A model generated the notes under the pieces. The model was not told the DNA's origin. It was given only the letters and a program-made list of their open reading frames with translations, and did no database searches. From NCEH01 sp002257205 (GTDB taxonomy: Bacteria; Pseudomonadota; Alphaproteobacteria; Rhizobiales; Xanthobacteraceae), in the NCBI RefSeq assembly GCF_043195105.1, contig NZ_JBAFWO010000014.1: DNA of 64,000 bases; one strand, written 5' to 3'. Below are positions 52,839-62,162 of the stretch, piece by piece. How positions within the stretch are numbered: position 1 is the stretch's first letter; each line of letters starts with the position of its first letter. A program made the position numbers and the translations under genes.

Positions 52839-53942
52839 TCAGCCCGGCGGCATGCCGATGGGCTGCCCGCGGCAGGGCAGGGACCGTTCCGTGACCATAT
52901 AGATCACCAGATCGGGCTTGAAGCGCTCGACCGCCGGCCATTCGAACTTGCAGGCGCTGTGGTGCATCCAGGCAAAGCGGCTCGCCACCCGCTCCAGCAG
53001 GCGCGGCCAATAATGCTGCGAGAAGGAATCGCCGATCACCAGGATGCTCGGCCCCGCATGCCCGGTCGCATAGGCATAGGGCTGGAACGGGTCGTCCGCC
53101 GGGCGCTCCGGCATCAGCCCCTTCAGGGGAGTCAGGACCGGCTTGGGATTGGAGGCGATCTCGCCGTAATCCTTGTCGCCGGTGGGGTTCGCCTCGCCGA
53201 GATAGCGGGCAAGATCGCCGGAGGGCGCATCCTGCAAGGGGCCGATCGCGCTTTCGGGCGCGATCTCCAGATCGGGCCGGCCGGCGGCGGCCATCATGGC
53301 GTTGAAGGCGAGCACCGAGCTGCGCTGGTTCCAATGGGTGTCGGTGCGGCGGAACACCGGCCCCTGCGCCTTCGCCGCGATGAGAATCGGACGCAGGTCC
53401 ACATAGGCGATGCCGCGCTTTTCCATCTGCTCGGTGAGGAAATCGAGCTCGGTGGGATGGGTCATCTGCCCGCGCGCCCATGCCGGCAGCTTCTCCGGCA
53501 GCACGGTCGCGGCATTGGGCGGGGAGGAGACCACCAGCTTCGCTCCGCGCGCTTTCAGCAGGGCGTCGAGGCGCGAGAGCGTGTCGGCAAGCTCGGTCAT
53601 GGGCTTGATGCGGAACAGCCGGCCCAGCGACTGCTCCAGCGTCTGTTCGCCGGTGAAGAACATCTGCCCGCCCTCACCCAGCAGCACCGGCCGTTCGCGG
53701 GTGGACTTCATGGCCCGCAGATAGGTCGCATTGCCCGCCATTATGAGGCCGCGAAAGCCGTAGCGGCCGTTGATGAAGGGGTCGAGCCGCTCGGTGGCGT
53801 GCACCCACCAGCGTTCCTGCGGCGTCGTCATCAGGCGCACCGGGCCGGGCAGGTCCGGCAGCACAAGACCCAGCGTCGGCAGGGTGAGCACCGCCATGAA
53901 GAAGAAGCACCACCAGCGGCGGTAGGCGAGCAGGAGAGACAT
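52839..53942 (-). CDS. AlgJ/AlgX-like O-acetyltransferase (SGNH-like)
   Basis: A 367-residue periplasmic protein with an N-terminal membrane anchor (WWCFFFMAVLTLPTLGLVLP) and a SGNH-hydrolase-like domain. The catalytic Asp/His are in RRTDTHWN, and the Ser side is in VIGDSFSQHYWP. In alginate-type systems AlgJ and AlgX pass acetyl groups from the MBOAT protein AlgI to the polysaccharide. Its start is 4 nt from the MBOAT stop, so the two are co-transcribed and translationally coupled. The acceptor glycan is unknown. Confidence 0.88.
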   Translation of the reverse strand: MSLLLAYRRWWCFFFMAVLTLPTLGLVLPDLPGPVRLMTTPQERWWVHATERLDPFINGRYGFRGLIMAGNATYLRAMKSTRERPVLLGEGGQMFFTGEQTLEQSLGRLFRIKPMTELADTLSRLDALLKARGAKLVVSSPPNAATVLPEKLPAWARGQMTHPTELDFLTEQMEKRGIAYVDLRPILIAAKAQGPVFRRTDTHWNQRSSVLAFNAMMAAAGRPDLEIAPESAIGPLQDAPSGDLARYLGEANPTGDKDYGEIASNPKPVLTPLKGLMPERPADDPFQPYAYATGHAGPSILVIGDSFSQHYWPRLLERVASRFAWMHHSACKFEWPAVERFKPDLVIYMVTERSLPCRGQPIGMPPG

Positions 53943-53946
53943 GCCG

Positions 53947-55365
53947 CTAGAACCGGAAATAGAGGAAGGGGCTGTAATTGGATGCCCCCACCGTGATGAA
54001 CGACAGCACGAACAGCACCAGCATGATCAGGCTGTCGCACGCGCCATAGGCGAGCCGCCGCATGTTCGGCGAGAGCGGGCCCGCGGGCAAGGTGGGCAGG
54101 CCATACATGGCCAGCGGCCAGGCAAGGATCATCACCGCGATGGTCAGCGGTTGGAGCGCCACCAGCAGGCCCGGCGCCAGCGGACCGAAGCCGTTGAGGC
54201 CGATCATGCCGGCGAAGATGTCCATGGCCTGCGGCAGGCCAAGTGCGCGGAACCACACCCAGCCGAACAGCACCACCAGCAGCACGTAAAGATGGCTCAC
54301 CACCTTGGGCCCGGCGGCGAGCGCTTTGCCGAAGCGGGTGCGCTCCAGCACCAGGAAGGCGCCGTGATGCGCGCCCCAGATCACGAAGGTCCAGCTCGCC
54401 CCGTGCCACAGGCCGCACAGCAGGAACACTGTCCATAGATTGAGCGCGGTGTGCAGATGCCCATGCCGGTTGCCGCCGAGCGGGATATAGACATAGTCGC
54501 GGAACCAACTCGACAGGCTCATGTGCCATTTGCGCCAGAAATCGGTAATCGACAGCGCACCATAGGGCAGGCGGAAATTGCGCGGAAACTTCAGGCCCAT
54601 GGCGAGGGCGAGGCCGATGGCCATGTTGGAATAGCCGCCGAAGTCGAAATAGATCTGCAGCGCGTAAGCGAGCACGCCGATCCAGGCGGTGAAGAAGTTC
54701 GGCGCGGTGGTCTGGTCGAACACCATGGTGGCGAGGGGGGCCACCTCGTCCGCGATCAGCACTTTCCAGGATAGGCCGATGACGAAGATGCGCAGGCCCG
54801 CCGAGACCCGGCCGACCGTGGTGCGCCGCGCGCGGATGCGGTGGGCGATGGTGGAATAGCGCACGATCGGACCCGCCACGAGCTGCGGGAACATGGTGAT
54901 ATAGACCGCGATCTCCTCCAGCCGGCCATTGGCGCGCGCGCGTCCGCGATACACGTCCACCAGATAGGAGATGGCGTGGAAGGTGAAGAAGGAGATGCCG
55001 AGCGGCAAGGCGAGGTGCACCACCGGCACCTGGACGCCGAGCGGCTCCAGCAGCACGTTCAGGTTCTCGGCCAGGAACCCGGCATATTTGAATACGATCA
55101 GGCCGGCGAGATTGAGCGCCACCGCGAGCGCCAGCATGGGCAGCCGCTTGCCCGGCGGGCGGGCGCCCAGCACTTGCGCCAAAGCGAAATTGCCCAGCAT
55201 GGAGGCGGCGAGCACGAGCAGATTGAACAGGCCGCCCCAGGCATAAAACACAAGCGAGAAGGCGAGCAGAACGAAGTTCTTGGCCCGAACCCCGGGGGTC
55301 GCGAAATAGCAGACCAGGAAGGCGGGCAGGAAATAATAGAGGAATGTAACGGAGGAAAAGACCAT
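53947..55365 (-). CDS. MBOAT family O-acyltransferase (AlgI-like)
   Basis: A 472-residue protein with about 11 membrane helices. The family marks are PLGISFFTFHAISYLVDVYRG, FPRNFRLPYGALSITDFWRKWHMSLS and the catalytic His in LLCGLWHGASWTFVIWG. It moves an acetyl group from cytosolic acetyl-CoA across the inner membrane for transfer to an exopolysaccharide by the AlgJ-like partner encoded next. No polymerase or glycosyltransferase genes lie in the window, so the glycan is made elsewhere. Confidence 0.92.
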   Translation of the reverse strand: MVFSSVTFLYYFLPAFLVCYFATPGVRAKNFVLLAFSLVFYAWGGLFNLLVLAASMLGNFALAQVLGARPPGKRLPMLALAVALNLAGLIVFKYAGFLAENLNVLLEPLGVQVPVVHLALPLGISFFTFHAISYLVDVYRGRARANGRLEEIAVYITMFPQLVAGPIVRYSTIAHRIRARRTTVGRVSAGLRIFVIGLSWKVLIADEVAPLATMVFDQTTAPNFFTAWIGVLAYALQIYFDFGGYSNMAIGLALAMGLKFPRNFRLPYGALSITDFWRKWHMSLSSWFRDYVYIPLGGNRHGHLHTALNLWTVFLLCGLWHGASWTFVIWGAHHGAFLVLERTRFGKALAAGPKVVSHLYVLLVVLFGWVWFRALGLPQAMDIFAGMIGLNGFGPLAPGLLVALQPLTIAVMILAWPLAMYGLPTLPAGPLSPNMRRLAYGACDSLIMLVLFVLSFITVGASNYSPFLYFRF

Positions 55366-55407
55366 TTCACTCTGTTCTCGGGTCGCGCCGGGGCGCGCTG
55401 GTCAAAA

Positions 55408-56190
55408 TCAGTAGACGAATTGCTCGCGCAGAATGCGTTCGTCCAGGCTGTGGTCGGGATCGAACAACATATCCATGGAGGACGTCGGATCGAGCCGTGC
55501 GGATACGCTGACGATGTCGCGCACTTCGTAATGGTCCGCAACCGCGCTCACCGGCCGCTTTTCCGGCTCCAGCACGGAAATGTCGATGCGCGCCTTGTCC
55601 GGCACCAGCGCTCCGCGCCAGCGACGGGGGCGGAAGGGAGAGATGGGCGTGATGGCGAGCAGCGCGGTGCTCAGCGGCAGGATCGGCCCATGGGCGGAGA
55701 GATTATAGGCGGTGGACCCGGCGGGCGTCGCGACGATCATGCCGTCGCAGATCAGCTCCTCAAGCCGCACCTTGCCGTCGATCGAGACCCGCAGCTTGGC
55801 GGCCTGATAGGTCTGGCGCAGCAAGGCCACTTCATTGATGGCGGGCGCCTGGTGGCGTGTTCCGGCGCGGTCGACCGCCTCCATGATGAGCGGGTGGATC
55901 ACCACATGCTGGGCGGCGGCGAGCCGCTCGCGAAGCGAGTCCTCGCGATAGGTGTTCATCAGGAAGCCGACGGAGCCGCGATGCATGCCGTAGATCGGCA
56001 CGCCGCGGTCGCGGAAAGCATGCATGGTCTGGAGCATCAGCCCGTCGCCACCGAGCGCGACGATCACGTCCGCATCGGCTTCGGCCACATCGCCATAGCG
56101 TTGAATCAGGCGCGTGCGGGCGGCCTGGGCCTCGGTGGTGTCGCTGGCCACGAAGGCGATCTTCTCGAGGCGTCGGCTGGGCTCGCTCAT
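55408..56190 (-). CDS. NAD kinase
   Basis: A 260-residue cytosolic enzyme phosphorylating NAD to NADP. Visible motifs are ALGGDGLML (with the catalytic Asp), YGMHRGSVGFLMN, ICDGMIVATPAGSTAYNLSAHGPILP and NEVALLRQ. This is the short alphaproteobacterial NADK form. ATG 56190 (MSEPSRRLEK) is taken; the 23 residues upstream are Arg/Gly-rich and likely not coding. It is 42 nt upstream of the MBOAT gene on the same strand, but the two need not be functionally linked. Confidence 0.93.
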   Translation of the reverse strand: MSEPSRRLEKIAFVASDTTEAQAARTRLIQRYGDVAEADADVIVALGGDGLMLQTMHAFRDRGVPIYGMHRGSVGFLMNTYREDSLRERLAAAQHVVIHPLIMEAVDRAGTRHQAPAINEVALLRQTYQAAKLRVSIDGKVRLEELICDGMIVATPAGSTAYNLSAHGPILPLSTALLAITPISPFRPRRWRGALVPDKARIDISVLEPEKRPVSAVADHYEVRDIVSVSARLDPTSSMDMLFDPDHSLDERILREQFVY

Positions 56191-56345
56191 GCGGACGGTC
56201 GCGCGGCGACCCCTTCTTTCGGTGCCGGCACAGCACCCGCGCCTTTCGTATCGGGCCACGCCGCGCTTGTCGAGGCAGGCCGTGGTCCTGTTTGTCGCGG
56301 CCGCAAGGGCAGGCCTCAGAGGATCGAGTTCCAGCCCCGGGCACG

Positions 56346-56840
56346 CCGCCCCTCACCCGCCCGCAGCGCGGTCGACCTCTCCCCGTGGGGGAGAGGTGGG
56401 GACGGAGAGGGGGGAAGGGGGCATTGAGACCAACACATCCGGCGGCAAGGCTTGAAACCCGTCCCGCGCCCCAGATCGGGAAGCCCCCTCTCCCCGTCGG
56501 GGAGAGGGTTGGGGTGAGGGGGCACCCACCGCCCACCGCCGCCTCTCGGCAAATCACCACGCACGCCCCTCACCCGCCCGCTGCGCGGTCGACCTCTCCC
56601 CGTGGGGGAGAGGTAAGGAAAGAGAGGGGGAAAGGGAGATTGAGACAGACAAATCCGGCGGCAAGGCTTGAAACCCGTCCCGCCCCCCCAAAAAAAATCG
56701 TGAAGCCCCCTCTCCTCGTTGGGGAGAGGGTTGGGGTGAGGGGGCACCCGTCGCGAACCGCCAGCTCTCCTCAAAGCGCGGCGCCCGAGCCCCTCACCCG
56801 CCCGCAAGCGGGCGACCTCTCCCCTTGGGGGAGAGGTGTG
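56346..56840. repeat. Tandem GC-rich palindromic repeat tract
   Basis: Two direct units of about 220 nt (starting near 56,346 and 56,567) and a partial third (about 56,787). Each holds the hairpin CTCTCCCCGTGGGGGAGAG followed by TCCGGCGGCAAGGCTTGAAA and a second hairpin CTCTCCCCGTCGGGGAGAG. The units are about 80-85% identical by eye. Such CCCTCACCC/GGTGAGGGG repeats are widespread in Rhizobiales intergenic DNA. The tract ends just before the stop of the binding-protein gene and could act as a transcript-end stabiliser. Confidence 0.85.
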
Positions 56841-56855
56841 ACCTTAGAGGTGGGC

Positions 56856-57869
56856 TCAGCGCACGGGCGGGGCGTATTGGATGCCGCCGGTGCTCCAGAG
56901 CTGGTTGATGCCGCGCGGGATGCCGAGCTTGGAGCCGGCGCCCACGTTGCGTTCAAACACTTCGCCGTAATTGCCGACGGCCTTCACGATGCGCACCGCG
57001 AAATCCTTGGTGAGGCCGATCTGCTCGCCATAATTGCCGTCGGTGCCGACGAGGCGCTTCACGTCCGGCTTCTCGGACTTCAGGGCCTGATCGAGATTGC
57101 CGCTGTTCACGCCCAGTTCCTCGGCGTTCAGCATGGCGTAATGGGTCCATTTGACGACATTGAACCACTGATCGTCGCCCTGGCGCACCACGGGGCCGAG
57201 GGGCTCCTTGGAGATCACGTCCGGCAGCACGATATGATCGCCGGGCTTGGCCAGCACGAGACGCAGCGAATAGAGCTGCGACACGTCGGTGGTGATGGTG
57301 TCGCACTTGCCGCTCTCATAGGCCTTCACGACCTCGTCGGAAGACGGCAGGGAGATCAGCTCGAGCTTCATGTTGTTGGCGGCGAAATAATCCGTCGCAT
57401 AATTGGCGGCGGTGGTACCGGCCTGGACGCAGACCTTGGAATTGTCCAGCTCCAAGGCCGAGGTGATCTTGCGCGCCGAGCGCACCATGAAGCCCTGGCC
57501 GTCATAATAGGTGATGGGGCCGAACAGCAGGCCGAGTTCGCCTTCGCGCTGCAAGGTCCAGGTGGAATTGCGCGAGAGCACGTCCACCTTGCCGTCCTTC
57601 AGCGCGGCGAAGCGCTCCTCGGCGTTCAGCGGCACGAACTTCACCTTGGAGGGATCGTTCAGCACCGCGGCGGCGATGCCGCGGCACAGGTCGACGTCGA
57701 AGCCGCTCCACTTGCCGGTGGCGTCCGGATTGGAGAAGCCGGGCAGTCCGCGGCTGACGCCGCACACCAGCTCGCCGCGATCTTTGACCGCCTTGAGCGT
57801 CTGCGCGCTCGCGCCGTGCGCCGACAGCGCCACGACGGCGCCGGTCAGCAACGCCAGGAGTGTCTTCAT
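56856..57869 (-). CDS. Amino-acid ABC transporter substrate-binding protein (AapJ-like)
   Basis: A 337-residue periplasmic protein with signal peptide (TLLALLTGAVVALSAHGASAQ) and the bacterial solute-binding family 3 fold. RGELVCGVSRGLPGFSNPDATGKWSGFDVDLCRG is the N-lobe start, then NSTWTLQRE, VCVQAGTT and DVSQLYSLRL, a match to the AapJ/general L-amino-acid branch. Cys in LVCGVSRG and DLCRG form the expected disulfide. The permease and ATPase genes of the usual aapJQMP operon are not next to it in the window. Start ATG 57869. Confidence 0.92.
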   Translation of the reverse strand: MKTLLALLTGAVVALSAHGASAQTLKAVKDRGELVCGVSRGLPGFSNPDATGKWSGFDVDLCRGIAAAVLNDPSKVKFVPLNAEERFAALKDGKVDVLSRNSTWTLQREGELGLLFGPITYYDGQGFMVRSARKITSALELDNSKVCVQAGTTAANYATDYFAANNMKLELISLPSSDEVVKAYESGKCDTITTDVSQLYSLRLVLAKPGDHIVLPDVISKEPLGPVVRQGDDQWFNVVKWTHYAMLNAEELGVNSGNLDQALKSEKPDVKRLVGTDGNYGEQIGLTKDFAVRIVKAVGNYGEVFERNVGAGSKLGIPRGINQLWSTGGIQYAPPVR

Positions 57870-57957
57870 GAATCCCGCCCCATTGAGGTGATTGGAGGTA
57901 AGACGAAGCCGCCGCGGATGCGGCGGCCGTTGCTGCGGCACCGGGCGGTGCCGTGGA

Positions 57958-58599
57958 TCAGAGCGTGACCGCCTGGCGCACGATGACCTTGGTGCCCACG
58001 GGAACGCGGGTGTAGAGGTCGATGATCTCGCTGTTCACCAGACGGAAGCAACCCGAGGACACCGCATAGCCGATGGTGTCGGGCTGGTTGGTGCCGTGGA
58101 TGCGGTAGACCGTGCCGCCGAGATAGAGCGCGCGCGCCCCCATCGGGTTGCCCGGGCCGCCGGCCATGAAGCGGGGCAGATAGGGCTGGCGCTGGATCAT
58201 CTCGGCCGGCGGCGTCCAATCGGGCCATTCGGCCTTGCGCACCACGGTGACGAGGCCCTTCCAGGTGAAGCCGTCGCGGCCGACGCCGATGCCGTAGCGC
58301 AGCGCACGGTTGTTGCCTTCAACCAGGTACAGGAATTTGTCGTCGGTGCTGATGATGATGGTGCCCGCCGGCTCGGTGGTGCGGAAATAGACCGGCTGAC
58401 GCTTGTAGGCCGGGTCCATGTCCACCTCGTCGTCCGCGGGCGGGACGAGGCCGGGCTGGTCGCCGATGTCGAGCGTCGCGCCCGGAAGGCCGCGCTGCGG
58501 CACCGGCGTCGACTGCGCCATGGCGTAGGAACCAAACGCGAACGCGCCGACCTGAAGCAGGGCGGTCAGCGCCAGGGTCTTGAACAGTTTGGGCATCAT
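57958..58599 (-). CDS. L,D-transpeptidase (YkuD family)
   Basis: A 213-residue secreted protein with signal peptide (LFKTLALTALLQVGAFAFGSYAMAQ) and a YkuD domain. Catalytic motif: YRIHGTNQPDTIGYAVSSGCFRLVN, with His, the SSGC nucleophile Cys and the Arg. It forms 3-3 peptidoglycan cross-links or attaches proteins to the wall. Tandem Met codons at 58599 and 58596 follow AAAGAGGCCGG; the longer frame to 58752 is unlikely. It lies 89 nt upstream of the binding-protein start on the same strand. Confidence 0.92.
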   Translation of the reverse strand: MMPKLFKTLALTALLQVGAFAFGSYAMAQSTPVPQRGLPGATLDIGDQPGLVPPADDEVDMDPAYKRQPVYFRTTEPAGTIIISTDDKFLYLVEGNNRALRYGIGVGRDGFTWKGLVTVVRKAEWPDWTPPAEMIQRQPYLPRFMAGGPGNPMGARALYLGGTVYRIHGTNQPDTIGYAVSSGCFRLVNSEIIDLYTRVPVGTKVIVRQAVTL

Positions 58600-58939
58600 G
58601 CCGGCCTCTTTCTTCGCGCCCCCAAGGAGCTTCGCGGACAGAGACTGGCAAGACAGGGTTAAAATTGCGCTTTCGGCTTCGAATGCCGGGCGCAAGATGC
58701 CCCTGATGCCGCTCTCCCCGTTTCCGTCCCGCGTGCCGCGCAAAGACGGCACACCCCATGCTTCGATTAGCCGAGCTTGCGGGCCAGGAAAAGTGAAAAA
58801 GCTTGACGTCTCTCCCGGTCACGCCGGTTTGCGCCGCGTCAGGCCGAAAGGCGCGGCGGGCGCCGCTGCTTCGCACGCACACCAGGCACTCTGCGGCTGA
58901 GGCGCGGCTCATTCGAAGCCGGGACCATGGCGAGCGGGC

Positions 58940-59014
58940 TGGTGCCGGTTGAGGGGATTGAACCCCCGACCTTCGGTTTACAAAACCGCTGCTCTACCGC
59001 TGAGCTAAACCGGC
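58940..59014 (-). tRNA. tRNA-Thr (UGU anticodon)
   Basis: On the minus strand a complete cloverleaf begins GCCGGTTTAGCTCAGCGGT, with the GCCGGTT/AACCGGC acceptor stem, loop TTTGTAA giving anticodon TGT, GGTTCAATCCC T-loop, and encoded CCA. Length 75 nt including CCA. Confidence 0.95.
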
Positions 59015-59141
59015 TTCGGGCCTGCGGCGCATGGGTGCCGTGGCCATCTGCGCCATGCCTATCAGCGCCGGGCGGCCGGAACAAGATGTCGTCTTGTTGG
59101 TCCCCAGATGCTGGGGGAGCAAATGCGGCGCCGCAAACGCA

Positions 59142-59167
59142 GACGGCCCCGCCGAGGCGGGGCCGTC
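59142..59167 (-). terminator. Strong GC hairpin after the MHS transporter
   Basis: GACGGCCCCGCC and GGCGGGGCCGTC are perfect inverted copies (12 bp, minimal loop) 75 nt beyond the transporter stop. On the minus strand it is followed by TGCGTTTGCG, a short T-containing run, so it probably ends the transporter transcript. Confidence 0.6.
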
Positions 59168-59242
59168 GCGGAGGGATGGCCGGGGCAGCCGGCGTCTCCC
59201 CCTTGGCCGGCCCGCGAGGGGCCGGCCACCGGAACTCTTGCC

Positions 59243-60913
59243 TCAGTGCGAGTGCCAGTCGTCGAGGTTCCGGTTCTTGGTCTCGGGGACGAACAGCAGG
59301 CCGATGACGAAGGTCATCAGGGCGATGACGATCGGGTACCAGAGGCCGTAGTAGATGTCGCCGGTGGCGGCCACCATGGCGAAGGCGGTGGCCGGCAGCA
59401 GGCCGCCGAACCAGCCGTTGCCGATGTGGTAGGGCAGCGACATGGAGGTATAGCGGATGCGGGTGGGGAACAATTCCACCAGCGCCGCCGCGATCGGCCC
59501 GTACACCATGGTCACGAAGAGCACGAGCACGAACAGGATGCCGATGACCGCGGCCGGCTGCGGACGGAAGATGTCGAACGGATGCGCCATCTTCACGATG
59601 TTCGCATCGCCCGCCTTGGGATAACCTGCACCCTGCAGCGCGGCGGCGGTCGCCTTGCCGAAGTCCGGACCGAACGGCACCACGGTGTCGTTCACACGGA
59701 TCGTGGTCGGGGTGCCCGCGGGCGCCACCTCGGTGGTGTAACGCACCGAGGATTTGGCGAGGAAGTCACGCGCCAGATCGCACGGGGCGGTGTAGACGCG
59801 CGTGCCCACCGGGTTGAACAGGCTGCCGCAGGTCGCGGGATCGGCGACCACGGCCACCTTCACCGACGTGATCGCCTTTTCCAGGGCCGGATTGGCCGCG
59901 GTGGTGATCATGTTGAACAGCGGGAAGTAGCAGGAGGCGGCGATCAGGCAGCCGGCGAGGATGATCGGCTTGCGGCCGATCTTGTCCGACAGCCAGCCGA
60001 AGAACACGAAGAAGCCGGTGCCGAGCACGAGCGACCAGGCGATCAGCAGGTTGGCGGTATAGCCGTCCACCTTCAGGATCGATTGCAGGAAGAACAGCGC
60101 GTAGAACTGGCCCGTGTACCACACAACACCCTGGCCGGCGGTGAGGCCGAGCAGCGCGATGATGACGAACTTCAGGTTCCGCCACTCGCCGAAGGCTTCC
60201 GACAGCGGGGCCTTGGAGCCCGTGCCTTCTTCCTTCATGCGCTTGAAGGTGGGGGATTCGTTCAGGGTCAGACGGATCCACACCGACACGCCGAGCAGGG
60301 CGATGGAGATCAGGAACGGCACGCGCCAGCCCCAGGCCGCGAAGTCGGCTTCGCCCACCACGGAACGGGTGACGAGGATGACGATCAGCGACAGGAACAG
60401 GCCGAGCGTGGCCGTGGTCTGGATCCACGAGGTGTAGAAGCCACGCCGGCCCTGCGGCGCATGTTCCGCCACATAGGTCGCCGCGCCGCCGTATTCGCCG
60501 CCGAGCGCGAGGCCCTGCAGCAGGCGCAGGGCGATCAGGATGACGGGGGCGGCAAAGCCGATGGTCGCCGCATTGGGCAGGATGCCGACGATGAAGGTCG
60601 ACAGGCCCATGATCATGATGGTGACGAGGAAGGTATATTTGCGCCCGACGAGATCGCCGAGGCGGCCGAACACCAGGGCGCCGAAGGGGCGCACCAGGAA
60701 GCCGGCGGCGAACGCCAGCAACGCGAAGATATCGCGGGTCGCAGGGGGGTAGGCGCTGAAGAACTGGGCGCCGATGATGGCCGCAAGCGAGCCGTAGAGA
60801 TAGAAATCATACCATTCGAAAACCGTGCCCAGGGACGAGGCGAAGATAACCTTCTTCTCCTCCCGGGTCATCGGCACGCCCTTGGCGACGGGCCCCGCAG
60901 TTGTCACAGTCAT
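59243..60913 (-). CDS. MHS-type major facilitator transporter
   Basis: A 556-residue metabolite:H+ symporter-like MFS protein. The start VIFASSLGTVFEWYDFYLYGSLA and the RLLQGLALGGEYGGAATYVAEHAP loop are hallmarks of the MHS family (proline/betaine, alpha-ketoglutarate and others). Between helices 8 and 9 lies an insert of about 105 residues, with two Cys (PATCGSL and TAPCDLA) that could be periplasmic. The C-terminal LVELFPTRIRYTSMSLPYHIGN is conserved. ATG 60913 (MTVTTAGP) is used with AGGAAAGC upstream. Confidence 0.92.
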   Translation of the reverse strand: MTVTTAGPVAKGVPMTREEKKVIFASSLGTVFEWYDFYLYGSLAAIIGAQFFSAYPPATRDIFALLAFAAGFLVRPFGALVFGRLGDLVGRKYTFLVTIMIMGLSTFIVGILPNAATIGFAAPVILIALRLLQGLALGGEYGGAATYVAEHAPQGRRGFYTSWIQTTATLGLFLSLIVILVTRSVVGEADFAAWGWRVPFLISIALLGVSVWIRLTLNESPTFKRMKEEGTGSKAPLSEAFGEWRNLKFVIIALLGLTAGQGVVWYTGQFYALFFLQSILKVDGYTANLLIAWSLVLGTGFFVFFGWLSDKIGRKPIILAGCLIAASCYFPLFNMITTAANPALEKAITSVKVAVVADPATCGSLFNPVGTRVYTAPCDLARDFLAKSSVRYTTEVAPAGTPTTIRVNDTVVPFGPDFGKATAAALQGAGYPKAGDANIVKMAHPFDIFRPQPAAVIGILFVLVLFVTMVYGPIAAALVELFPTRIRYTSMSLPYHIGNGWFGGLLPATAFAMVAATGDIYYGLWYPIVIALMTFVIGLLFVPETKNRNLDDWHSH

Positions 60914-61224
60914 GAAGCTTTCCTCCCTCAAGGATCGGTGCGCTTCCCCAAGGGGGAAACGGATCTCATGGCACGCACGTCGCGCGACCGGGCGTTCCTT
61001 GTGGAAATGGCAGCCGCGCCCCGGCCTGTGGCCGAAGCGGGTTTTTCCTCCAGGTTTTGCCTCTCCGCATCATTGAACGTGCGGATTGAATCGAGCGGAC
61101 GCCGGAGCGCCGTGGAAGAAAGATGAACGAGCTTGATCGACCTTGCGATTGGCAAATGGTCTTAGATGCAGGGCGAAAAATGCTGCGCTGCAACCCAATA
61201 GGGCGGCGTAGCCGAAAGAAAAAC
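60914..61224. other. Intergenic region between transporter and rlmB
   Basis: About 310 nt with no supportable gene; it contains the promoter side of the transporter and the end of the rlmB transcript. Nothing specific recognised. Confidence 0.4.
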
Positions 61225-62073
61225 TCAGCCGGCTTTCTTCAGCGCGCGCCGTGCGATACCGAGCGAGAGAGCGGCGGCATTGGAGACATTCAGGCTCTTG
61301 ATGGCGCCGGGCAGGTCGATGCGGGCCAGCACATCACAGGTCTCGCGGGTGAGCTGGCGCAGCCCCTTGCCTTCGGCGCCGAGCACCAAAGCGAGCGGGG
61401 CGTGCAGCTTGGTGTCCTCGAGGTCGGCTTCGCCTTCGCTGTCGAGCCCGACCACCAGCATGCCGTTGTCCTTCAGCTCGGTGAGGGCGCGGGACAGGTT
61501 TGTGACGAGGCAGAACGGCACATGCTCCAGCCCGCCCGAGGCGCTCTTCGCCAGCACGCCGGTGGCCGGCGGGCTGTGGCGGGCGGTGGTGATGATGGCG
61601 CCCACCGCGAACGCCGCCGCCGAGCGCACGATCGCGCCGACATTGTGCGGGTCGGTGATCTGGTCGAGCACCAGCACGAGGTCGTGCTTCGCCGCCTGCC
61701 GCAGCGCGGGCGAGGGGAGGTGGTCGGAATGCACCAGCAGGCCTTGGTGCACCGCGTCAGGGCCGAGCAATTTGTCGATGTCGCCGGGCCGCACCATTTC
61801 CGGCGCGATGGGGAGCTTGAAGCCCTCCTCGGCTAGGCGATTGATGGCGTTCTCGGTGGCGAGGATCTTGCGGAACCGCCGCTTGGGATTGGCCAACGCC
61901 TCGGTCACCGTATGCCAGCCGTAGAGCAGGGCGACATCGTCCTCGCCCTCCCATTTGGGAGGGGGGCCGCCGGCACGGGGACGGCGCGGCGGAAACGGGC
62001 GCTTGCCCGCCTTGTCGCCGAAGGCGGGGCGGGAGCCGGGACGGGATGGGGGGCGGCTTGGCCGATCAGACAT
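61225..62073 (-). CDS. rlmB: 23S rRNA guanosine 2'-O-methyltransferase RlmB-like (TrmH/SpoU family)
   Basis: A 282-residue SpoU methyltransferase. An Arg/Pro-rich tail (1-45) is followed by a SpoU substrate-binding domain (LYGWHTVTEALANPKRRFRKIL) and the knotted SAM domain with motif 1 LDQITDPHNVGAIVRSAAAF, motif 2 LVLGAEGKGLRQLTRETCD and motif 3 IDLPGAIKSLNVSNAAALSL. This pattern assigns it to the RlmB group, methylating ribose in 23S rRNA; the exact position is inferred. ATG 62073 (MSDRPSR) is used. Confidence 0.9.
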   Translation of the reverse strand: MSDRPSRPPSRPGSRPAFGDKAGKRPFPPRRPRAGGPPPKWEGEDDVALLYGWHTVTEALANPKRRFRKILATENAINRLAEEGFKLPIAPEMVRPGDIDKLLGPDAVHQGLLVHSDHLPSPALRQAAKHDLVLVLDQITDPHNVGAIVRSAAAFAVGAIITTARHSPPATGVLAKSASGGLEHVPFCLVTNLSRALTELKDNGMLVVGLDSEGEADLEDTKLHAPLALVLGAEGKGLRQLTRETCDVLARIDLPGAIKSLNVSNAAALSLGIARRALKKAG

Positions 62074-62162
62074 GGCCACAGCGATGTCAGAGCCGGCCTG
62101 CCCGCGCAAGGGCCAAAGGCACCAAACGGCGTCAAACGTGCCGCTTGCGCATGGCGAGGGGG

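Noticed and set aside
56346..56840. Repeat tract that might be a CRISPR array
   Set aside because: Units are about 220 nt and themselves similar throughout; no short repeats with unique spacers and no cas genes nearby.
59108..61126. 672-codon plus-strand open frame across the MHS transporter
   Set aside because: A shadow of a GC-rich membrane protein gene; the translation is Arg/Gly/His-rich without domains.
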